Assembly: GCA_964593585.1 (NCBI GenBank)
Contig: CAZQIZ010000003.1
Span: forward strand, 1-64,000
From: JACQFV01 sp964593585
GTDB taxonomy: Bacteria; Zixibacteria; MSB-5A5; WJJR01
Direction of reading: 5' to 3'
DNA: 64,000 nucleotides
The position numbers and the translations under genes are program-made. Positions 19,418 to 26,578 of the stretch are shown here, in pieces. Under the pieces are notes generated by a model. That model was not told the origin of the DNA and made no database searches. It saw only the letters and a program-made list of their open reading frames with translations. Numbering within the stretch: the first letter of the stretch is position 1; every line of letters starts with the position of its first letter.

Positions 19418-20506
19418 ATGGGCAAACGCCGGACACACAGGGCACGCATCCTCGCCGTCATCCTGGGGGCCATTCTTGTGGCGGAGCTGGCCGGCCATCT
19501 GGTCGGTCCGCCACCCCTGCCGCCGACATCCGCCTTTATCGAAGCGCAGGAGTGGCGTTACCCCGATTGGGTCCAACAGGACCGTGATCTCTTCTGGCGC
19601 TACCGCCCCAGCCGCGTGATCGACGGGAAATTCATTCGACCGGGACGTTACACCATCAACACACACGGCTATCGCGGCACGGACTATCCCATCGACAAAC
19701 CCGCCGGCGTGACGCGCGTGGTATGCCTGGGCGAATCCAACACCTTCGGGCTGGGGGTCTCCGACGAGGCGGTCTGGCCGCGCCATCTGGAGCGTCGGCT
19801 CAACGCGCTGGATCCGCAGAAGCGGCGCTGGGAGGTGCTCAATTTAGCGGTCACCAACTATTCGACCGTGCAGGGAGTGCGCCAGGCGCGGCAGGAATTG
19901 CCCCGTCTGAAGCCGGATATCGTGCTATTCTCCTACTCCTGGGCCGACCACCAGCCCGCGGCCAATGGGATCGCCGACGATCAATTGCAAGTGGGTTTCG
20001 GCTGGCAGGTGGCACTCAACAACTGGCTGCATCGCAGCGCCCTGGTGCGCTGGCTGAAGGCGGGATGGAGCGCCATGGCGCCGCCATCCCTCCCCGCCCA
20101 GGCGCCGCCGGGATTCAACCAGCGCCGTGTCGCCACGACGGAATACTCCGAGAACATCGAGCGGCTGACGCGCGAATCGCTGGCCGTGGGGGCGCGTCCG
20201 GTGCTGGTGACCTCGCCGATTGCCTGGCCGCCGGAGGGGATGACCGACACCTCCGGCATCTTCCATGTGCACCACCGCTACCGCCGTCTGGCGCGCTTCG
20301 GCGCGCTCGCCGCCGGCGGCGAGTTTGTCGAGCTGGCCAATGTCTTCGACGAGTTTCCGCGGTTCTACGACAAGGACGCCGGCCAATTCGAGTTGTTCAA
20401 CGCGCAGGGGCATGAATTCACCGGCGAATTCCTCGCGCGCTACTTGCTGGGCGATTCGATCGTGGTCGCCCGTTACGGCAGCCGGATCTACACGCAGGGT
20501 CGGTAA
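19418..20506 (+). CDS. SGNH/GDSL-hydrolase-like protein with N-terminal membrane anchor
   Basis: 362 aa. A basic start (MGKRRTHR) and a hydrophobic segment at about 10-27 suggest a signal anchor or uncleaved signal peptide. The core carries VVCLGESNTFGLG, a block I type motif with the Ser nucleophile in GES, followed by LNLAVTNYS (block II-like) and a late FNAQGHEFTG that could hold the catalytic His. Substrate unknown; such proteins are often carbohydrate or lipid esterases. The start at 19418 was chosen because the open frame upstream spans the palindromic repeats. trkA follows on the same strand after 15 bases. Confidence 0.75.
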   Translation: MGKRRTHRARILAVILGAILVAELAGHLVGPPPLPPTSAFIEAQEWRYPDWVQQDRDLFWRYRPSRVIDGKFIRPGRYTINTHGYRGTDYPIDKPAGVTRVVCLGESNTFGLGVSDEAVWPRHLERRLNALDPQKRRWEVLNLAVTNYSTVQGVRQARQELPRLKPDIVLFSYSWADHQPAANGIADDQLQVGFGWQVALNNWLHRSALVRWLKAGWSAMAPPSLPAQAPPGFNQRRVATTEYSENIERLTRESLAVGARPVLVTSPIAWPPEGMTDTSGIFHVHHRYRRLARFGALAAGGEFVELANVFDEFPRFYDKDAGQFELFNAQGHEFTGEFLARYLLGDSIVVARYGSRIYTQGR

Positions 20507-20521
20507 CGCCGGCCAAGTGAG

Positions 20522-21886
20522 ATGACTATGGACGTGGTCGTTATCGGAATGGGGGAAGTCGGCAAGCACATCGCCTCCGTGCTGGTTGCCGAGAATCATA
20601 ACGTCACCCTGATCGACCGGTCCGAGAGCGCGCTGGCCCACGCGCAGGAGTCGATGGATGTCATGACGCTCTGCGGCGATGGGGGCAGTCTCTCCACGCT
20701 GACGCAGGCGAAGGCCGACGCCGCCGATCTGGTCATCGCGGTGACCGACAACGACGAGATCAATCTGCTGGCCTGCCTGATGGCCAAGAAGCTCGGCGCC
20801 GGACGGGTGGTGGCACGCGTGTCCGACACCAATGACCCGCTGACCACCGACAGCACACTGGCCACCAGTCTGGGCATCGACATGGTGATCAGCCCCGAAC
20901 GCGCCGCCGCGGTGGAATTGGCCCGCATCATCGAGGCGGCCGGGGTGCTCTGGGTCGAAACGTTCAGCGACGAGCGCATCGTGATGGTGCGCGTTCGGGT
21001 CACCGATGCCGCCACGCCCTCGGTGGGCAAGACATTGCACGAGCTGGTCACACCCGCCAACACGCTGATCGCGGCGATCGGGCGCGCGGGACGCTTCATC
21101 ATTCCAGATGGCCGTGAGCGGATCGCTGTCGACGACGAGCTCTACCTCATCGGCCGCACCGATGTAATCGACGAGGCGCGCGAGGCGCTGGTCGGCCCGC
21201 GCCACCCCGCCAATAAAGTGGTGATCATCGGCGCCTCCGCCATCGGCCGGGCGTTGTCGAACGAACTGACCGAACTCGGAATCGACTCGTTCATCGTCGA
21301 ACGCGACGGTCAGGTCGCCGAGCAGGCCGCCATGCAATTGGCCGGCGCCAATGTCATCCACGGCGACGGCACGCAGAGCGAATTTCTGCGGTCGGCCGAT
21401 CTGGGCAACGCCGATGTCTTTGTGGTGGTGACCCGCTCCGACGAGGTCAACCTCATGGCCGGGCTGCTGGCCAAGAAGATGGGCATTCCCGCCGTCATCG
21501 CCCTGACGCATAAGCCTGACTACGCGCCCATCTACGAGGAGCTTGGCATTGACACGACCATCTCGCCGCGGCTTCTGGCCGCCAATCAGGTGTTGCGCTA
21601 TGTGCGGAAGGGACGGGTGGTGGCGGTCAGCGTGCTGGCCAATGGCCAGGGCGAGGTGCTGGAATTGCAGACCATCCACGGCGCGCGTATCTGTGGACGG
21701 CCGCTCAAGGAGGTCGGTTTCCCCTCCGGCGCCCGTATCGGCGCGGTGGTGACCGAAGACGATGTCGTGATTCCCTCCGGCGACTACATCGTTCCGGAGC
21801 AGGCCCATGTCATTGTGTTCACGACGCCCGACCGCCGGGAGGAAGTGGAGCAGTTGTTCCGTAAGAAATCACTCTCGCTGTTCTGA
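20522..21886 (+). CDS. trkA: Trk system potassium uptake protein TrkA
   Basis: 454 aa cytosolic NAD-binding gating subunit of the Trk K+ transporter. Two RCK_N/RCK_C repeats are visible: the first opens with VVVIGMGEVGKHIA, the second with KVVIIGASAIGRALSN near residue 230, each followed by an acidic end of strand 2 (LIDRSE; FIVERDG) and a C-terminal regulatory lobe. An ATG two codons downstream is an equally possible start. It forms an operon with trkH, 11 bases on. RCK_C lobes bind c-di-AMP in some Firmicutes; whether these do cannot be judged here. Confidence 0.96.
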   Translation: MTMDVVVIGMGEVGKHIASVLVAENHNVTLIDRSESALAHAQESMDVMTLCGDGGSLSTLTQAKADAADLVIAVTDNDEINLLACLMAKKLGAGRVVARVSDTNDPLTTDSTLATSLGIDMVISPERAAAVELARIIEAAGVLWVETFSDERIVMVRVRVTDAATPSVGKTLHELVTPANTLIAAIGRAGRFIIPDGRERIAVDDELYLIGRTDVIDEAREALVGPRHPANKVVIIGASAIGRALSNELTELGIDSFIVERDGQVAEQAAMQLAGANVIHGDGTQSEFLRSADLGNADVFVVVTRSDEVNLMAGLLAKKMGIPAVIALTHKPDYAPIYEELGIDTTISPRLLAANQVLRYVRKGRVVAVSVLANGQGEVLELQTIHGARICGRPLKEVGFPSGARIGAVVTEDDVVIPSGDYIVPEQAHVIVFTTPDRREEVEQLFRKKSLSLF

Positions 21887-21897
21887 GCGGACCCTCG

Positions 21898-23346
21898 ATG
21901 AACCTGCGCCTGCTGGCCCGTGTCACGGGACTCATCCTCGCCATTGAAGCGCTGTTCATGGCGACGTCGATCGCCTGGGCGGTCGCCGACGCCGACTTCG
22001 ACGCTGTGCAGAACTTCCTCGTCGCCGCAGGTCTGACCGGCGCGATCGGGCTCCTGGCCTGGCAATGGGGCCGCAAGAGCCCGATCGAATACATCCATGC
22101 CCGTGAGGCGGTGGCGACCGTGACCATCGTCTGGATTGCCGTGGGGCTGTTCGGCGCTCTTCCCTACCTTCTGGAACGTGCCTTTCCCGATTGGTCATCG
22201 GCGGTCTTCGAATCAATCTCGGGATTCACAACCACCGGCGCCAGCGCCTTCACGGATGTCGAGTCGCTCTCGCGCGCGCTGTTGTGGTGGCGGGCGCTCA
22301 CGCATTGGCTGGGCGGGATGGGCATCATCGTGATGTTCATCGCCATCTTCCCGCGGCTGGGTCTGGGCGCGGTGCATTTGTTCCGTTCCGAGACCGCCGG
22401 ACCGATCACCGAAAAACTGCGGCCGCGTCTCCGGCATACTTCGCTCATTCTCTGGTATATCTACATCGGTCTGACGTTCGCCGAGGTCGTGATGCTTTGG
22501 CTGTTCGGCCTGACGCCGTTTGAGGCGCTGACACACTCGTTTGCCACCATCGCCACGGGCGGATTCTCCACCCGCAACCTGAGCGTCGGCGGCTTCAACT
22601 TGCCGGCGGTGGAGATGACCGTGCTGGCATTCATGGTGCTGGCGGGGATCAACTTCGGCCTTTACTACCGTATCGCGCGCGGAGAATGGCGCGACGCCTG
22701 GCGCGACCCGGAACTGCGTGCGTACCTCGTCATCATGGCGGTGGCGGTCGTGGCGGTCACCGCCGTCATCTCGCCCGCGCAGGATTCGATGGTGACGGCT
22801 CTGCGGCGTGGGAGCTTCTCGGTCGTGACCGTCAACACCGAGACCGGGTTTGCCACCGACGACTTCGACAAGTACCCCGATTTCGCCCGCCTGCTCTTGA
22901 TTGGTCTGATGATCATGGGCGGCTGCGCCGGTTCCACTTCCGGCGGGATCAAAGTGGCGCGCATTGTGGTTGCGGCCCGGGCGTTCTTGAACGATCTGGT
23001 CAAAACCTTTCGTCCGCACGCGGTGCTGGCGGTGCGGGTGGGCGGCACGGCGATTGATCCGCACACCGTGCGCGAGGTTGCGCTCTACATCGGCGCGTTC
23101 CTCGTCGTGTTTCTGCTGGGATCGCTGATGTTGACCCTTTTGGGCGTCGATATGACATCCTCGCTGACGGCCAGCATCTCCTGTCTCGGAGGCTGCGGTC
23201 CGGGGCTGGGCGCGGTCGGCCCGATGGGCAACTACGCGTTTGTGCCGGCCGCCGGCAAACTCCTGCTGGCGCTGCTCATGATCCTCGGACGGCTCGAGAT
23301 CCTCACCGTCCTCGCGCTGGCCGTGCCCGCCTTCTGGCGCAAGTAG
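21898..23346 (+). CDS. trkH: Trk/Ktr-type potassium transporter membrane subunit TrkH
   Basis: 482 aa polytopic protein with about ten membrane segments and the four M1-P-M2 selectivity-filter repeats of the family: TTTGAS (FESISGFTTTGAS), ATGGFST, NTETGFAT and GGCGPGLG. The GGCAGSTSGGIK loop before the last third is characteristic of TrkH. It partners TrkA, encoded immediately upstream, and imports K+ driven by the membrane potential or a cation gradient. Confidence 0.97.
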   Translation: MNLRLLARVTGLILAIEALFMATSIAWAVADADFDAVQNFLVAAGLTGAIGLLAWQWGRKSPIEYIHAREAVATVTIVWIAVGLFGALPYLLERAFPDWSSAVFESISGFTTTGASAFTDVESLSRALLWWRALTHWLGGMGIIVMFIAIFPRLGLGAVHLFRSETAGPITEKLRPRLRHTSLILWYIYIGLTFAEVVMLWLFGLTPFEALTHSFATIATGGFSTRNLSVGGFNLPAVEMTVLAFMVLAGINFGLYYRIARGEWRDAWRDPELRAYLVIMAVAVVAVTAVISPAQDSMVTALRRGSFSVVTVNTETGFATDDFDKYPDFARLLLIGLMIMGGCAGSTSGGIKVARIVVAARAFLNDLVKTFRPHAVLAVRVGGTAIDPHTVREVALYIGAFLVVFLLGSLMLTLLGVDMTSSLTASISCLGGCGPGLGAVGPMGNYAFVPAAGKLLLALLMILGRLEILTVLALAVPAFWRK

Positions 23347-23356
23347 ACCGCCCTCA

Positions 23357-23389
23357 ACGAAAACGTCCCCCGGCGTGTGCCGGGGGACG
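23357..23389 (-). terminator. Terminator of the minus-strand lipoprotein gene (convergent with trkH)
   Basis: Perfect 11-bp hairpin (23364-23374 / 23379-23389, loop GTGT). On the minus strand it is followed by TTTTCGTTGAGG. It lies between the convergent stops of trkH and the esterase-like gene, and may act for both, though only the minus side has a T-run. Confidence 0.75.
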
Positions 23390-23419
23390 CTCTCAAACCC
23401 TCCCGCGCTCGCGGTTCGC

Positions 23420-24724
23420 TTACTGCGGGCCGTCGGGCCGGACCAGACGTTCCGAGTGAAACTTGATGACTTCGCGCAAGCGCGTGAGCAGCAAATCGGA
23501 ATGCCCGGGCCGTATGGAGCCGGAGCCCTCGTATTCGACATAAGTATGCGCCACCCCGGCCTGGGTCAGCGCTTGGTGAAAGTCTCGGTTCTGCTCGAGG
23601 TAACCGTACTCGTTTTCCAGCCCGACATCGATATAGATGTCCAGGTCGTTCCAGAACTGCGGATCCTGGGCGCGCTTGGCGACAAAGACGTTCTTAACGT
23701 CGGCCGAGTCGCGCCAGAGCGCCCACACCGGCTCGGAAATCGCGCCCGTGGAGTCGAAGATGACATCGACGCCCACGCCGAAGGTGTCAACCTGGCTGTC
23801 AAAGGCCAGCGTGTTGGCGCCGGCCGGACGCGGGCTGTAGAACTCCTGATTGTACAACGTGTCGAAGCGGCCGATGAACGGGAACTTCGGTACCAACTTC
23901 ATGCCCAGCGAATCGAACACGCGCAACGGATGGGGCGAAAACGCCGAGGCCATCGCCAGGAAATTGCGGGTCTCGGCGTAGACCTCAAATCCGGCAGTCA
24001 ACTTGGCATACAACTGCGGATCGCCCGGACCGGTGCCGTTCTCCTGGAACACCCGGTGTACGATGCCGTTGGTCGGATGCCAGACGCCGGTGCCGGCGTT
24101 CGGGTCGCCCAGCGACAACGGGCCCGACATGGAAGACACGGAGCTGAACAAGTCGGCATGGTCGAGCGTAAACCGCATCGCCCCGTATCCGCCCATTCCC
24201 TGACCCGAGAGGGCGCGCGCCGCGCGCCCGCCCCGCGTGTGAACCTTGTAGATGGACTCGACGTTGTCAATGAGCGCTTCGAGCATGTCCTCGTAGCCGC
24301 CGGTGGTCGCGGAATTGCGGTAATAGGACCCGCCGAAGTAGTTCGAGGCGTCCACCGTGACGATCAGCATCCGCCCGATCTCGCCGTTCTTGTACATCTC
24401 GTCGACCAGGGTCTGCAGTCCATAGCGCTCGAAATACCCGGCATCTCCCTGAAAGTCATGGAGAAGATAGAGCACCGGAAACGGCGCCTGCGGGATGGTC
24501 GGCGGCTCGTCGGAGGCATAAACCACCGTGACGCGCCGGGAATCGCGGTCCTCGGCCGAATTGCGGTCGAGTTGCGCGTCGAAGGAAAAGGTCGTGGTGA
24601 CCGGCTGCTTGCTGGACAGGGTTGGCGGACCGAGCGGGCTTTCGTGCTCGGTGCAGCCGATCATCAGAAGGGCGGCGACGACCACCACCGCGCCAAGGCC
24701 AAACCATGTCGCCTGCTTACGCAC
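23420..24724 (-). CDS. Esterase-fold lipoprotein, predicted catalytically inactive
   Basis: 434 aa. A lipobox LMIGC places the lipidated cysteine at 24. The rest matches the putative esterase (esterase D/S-formylglutathione hydrolase-like) alpha/beta-hydrolase fold: FPVLYLLHDFQGD near 82-94, SGQGMGGYGAM at 173-183 and a C-terminal FH..L...AHTYVEYEG block with His 408. The nucleophile elbow, normally G-x-S-x-G, reads G174-Q-G176-M-G178, encoded by GGA, so the serine is gone. The acid position in VGLENEYG (N371) is also Asn rather than the usual Asp. It lies 15 bases downstream of the OmpP1 gene, as the second gene of an apparent envelope operon. Confidence 0.85.
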   Translation of the reverse strand: MRKQATWFGLGAVVVVAALLMIGCTEHESPLGPPTLSSKQPVTTTFSFDAQLDRNSAEDRDSRRVTVVYASDEPPTIPQAPFPVLYLLHDFQGDAGYFERYGLQTLVDEMYKNGEIGRMLIVTVDASNYFGGSYYRNSATTGGYEDMLEALIDNVESIYKVHTRGGRAARALSGQGMGGYGAMRFTLDHADLFSSVSSMSGPLSLGDPNAGTGVWHPTNGIVHRVFQENGTGPGDPQLYAKLTAGFEVYAETRNFLAMASAFSPHPLRVFDSLGMKLVPKFPFIGRFDTLYNQEFYSPRPAGANTLAFDSQVDTFGVGVDVIFDSTGAISEPVWALWRDSADVKNVFVAKRAQDPQFWNDLDIYIDVGLENEYGYLEQNRDFHQALTQAGVAHTYVEYEGSGSIRPGHSDLLLTRLREVIKFHSERLVRPDGPQ

Positions 24725-24739
24725 GGATCATCCTCCCAG

Positions 24740-26221
24740 TTAGAACCGGTACGAGACCGACAGCAGCGTCTCGTAGCGCGTCAACGAATAGGTTCCGGGG
24801 AACACGCGGACGCCGTCGGGGGCGCCGCTCTGCGTGATCTCCCGTTCCGAGGCGAAGGCAATTTCCTGCGCCGCGGCCAATTCCCATTGCCCTGAAATCA
24901 TGTACGAAAACCCGGCGGTCAGCCCGATACGGTCGCCGACATCCGGGAAGTTGGGTGTGAAGGTGGAGTCCACCGCCGCGCCGCCGTCGTAGTAGACGCC
25001 GCCGCGCACGGCCACGTTCTCCTTGGCGAGGTATTCGAAGCCGCCGGAAACGCGAATCTGATCGTCCCATCCAAACGGCACGGTGAGACTGGTCAGTTCG
25101 CCCACGCCGACCGCCATGCCCGAGTCGGCAAAATCAATCTGCCACTCCTCGACCGCCGACCAGAAGGTCATCTCCAGGTCCACGGCCAAAAGCAGACGGT
25201 CGCTGGCGGTGTAGCCGATCCCGGCGCCGATCGCGGCGGGCAGTTCGAGGTCGTATTCATACTCCTGGCGGAAATAACTCGGCGCGCTGCGGACCGGATC
25301 GCTGACGCCGAGGAAGTATGAGCGGGTCACATCGGGGAACAAATCGGCTTCGATGTCGCGGCGCTCGGCGTTGATCGGCCAAGCCATGTTCAGTTCCGCG
25401 GTGCCGTCCATCGGAATCGTCATCGGCGTCTTCGCGCTGAATCCGATGCTCAGTTTCTCGGAGGCGCGCCACAGCAAACCCATGTTGGCGCCGACGCCGA
25501 ACCCGTTGCCTTCCATCCGATAGTCGCCGTAGAAGTTGTCGATCGGGTAATCGTCGAGCAGGTCATTCAGGTTGTTCTCGAACCCGATCACGCGGCGGTA
25601 GACCACATCGCCGCGGGCGATGGAGAGACCCACGCCAACGGCAATCTTGTCGCTGAACCGGCGCGCCAGCGTCGGGTGGATGTCCATCACATCAAGGTCG
25701 GTGTGGAAGTTGCGCTTGGTGTTGAACTCATAATCGGTATTGTAGCCCAACGGCGAGCGGAACAGATCCCACTGGTAGTTCACATCATAAGGCCACAGCA
25801 CGCCGACACCGTACGCCCAGCTGGACCCTTCGCGCGGCGCCATCACCAATGCTAGCGACGGGATTGGCCAGGTGTCGTTGGTGGAATACAGCTCGCCGGA
25901 GGTGTCCGCCGCCAGGTATCCCTGATCGATGCCGTTGGCGCTGATGTTGGGATCGAACGCCAGACGCGGCGTGTAGGTGCCGAGCGTGGCGTTCAACTCA
26001 TTCTTCTCTAAAAACGCCAGCCCGGCGGGGTTGTAACTCAGCGCGCTCCAGTCGCTGGCGACCCCGCGAAACGCTCCGCCCATCGACCGGGCGCGCAGCC
26101 CGACCCCGGCGGTCGAAAAACCCGCGGCTTCCCCATCGGCCGCGGCCAGCAAGAGAAGCCCCCCGGTCAACGCCGCTACCGTCACGACGGCGTGACGCCG
26201 AAATCCCGCGATACGACGCAA
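24740..26221 (-). CDS. OmpP1/FadL/TodX-family outer membrane transport protein
   Basis: Outer-membrane beta-barrel that takes up long-chain fatty acids or other hydrophobic compounds. The mature N-terminus GFSTAGVGLRARSMGGAFRGVASD..SALSYNPAGLA is the classic FadL/OmpP1 hatch sequence, and the chain ends in an aromatic residue (SVSYRF), as barrels do. I prefer the TTG at 26221, preceded by GGGGAGAGG: it starts a proper signal peptide (basic RRIAGFRRH, then a hydrophobic core, AAADGEAAG cleavage region). An ATG at 26299 would add 26 residues that look unlike a signal sequence. About 493 aa. Confidence 0.88.
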   Translation of the reverse strand: MRRIAGFRRHAVVTVAALTGGLLLLAAADGEAAGFSTAGVGLRARSMGGAFRGVASDWSALSYNPAGLAFLEKNELNATLGTYTPRLAFDPNISANGIDQGYLAADTSGELYSTNDTWPIPSLALVMAPREGSSWAYGVGVLWPYDVNYQWDLFRSPLGYNTDYEFNTKRNFHTDLDVMDIHPTLARRFSDKIAVGVGLSIARGDVVYRRVIGFENNLNDLLDDYPIDNFYGDYRMEGNGFGVGANMGLLWRASEKLSIGFSAKTPMTIPMDGTAELNMAWPINAERRDIEADLFPDVTRSYFLGVSDPVRSAPSYFRQEYEYDLELPAAIGAGIGYTASDRLLLAVDLEMTFWSAVEEWQIDFADSGMAVGVGELTSLTVPFGWDDQIRVSGGFEYLAKENVAVRGGVYYDGGAAVDSTFTPNFPDVGDRIGLTAGFSYMISGQWELAAAQEIAFASEREITQSGAPDGVRVFPGTYSLTRYETLLSVSYRF

Positions 26222-26578
26222 TTGCCTCTCCCCGTTCAAGGTTGTCCTTAACCGTTGTGTGGCATTCAGAAAGCCACGCGAAACTGTGAATTTACCCACC
26301 CCCGCGAACCGCAGTCAAACGCTTTCTGGCCCGCGTATTACGGCTCTGACACAACCGTCCAAGCCGGCAGAACACCATCACATGCGTCCCGCCAGACCGC
26401 CGCAACGCCATCATTACAACTGGGCACGTCGCTTATTCCCGCCGATATCGGAAACTCCGGTAAGTGATTGCCTGTTATTGCCGAAACGGCTACCTTGCGG
26501 GCTTGGCGGCATTTACCGCCTTGTCGACAGCCACTTAAGTCGTTCGTGCCGTGTGGGCACGGAAGGTCCTGCCTCCTC
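26222..26578. other. Divergent intergenic region between OmpP1 gene and uvrA
   Basis: No gene seen. It must contain divergent promoters. A short hairpin (CGTGCC-GTGTG-GGCACG, 26543-26559) lies in the uvrA leader. I found no clear LexA-type box (neither CTGT-N8-ACAG nor GAAC-N4-GTTC). Confidence 0.4.

Noticed and set aside
26300..26578. LexA/SOS box before uvrA
   Set aside because: Neither of the common LexA half-site patterns is present in the leader.
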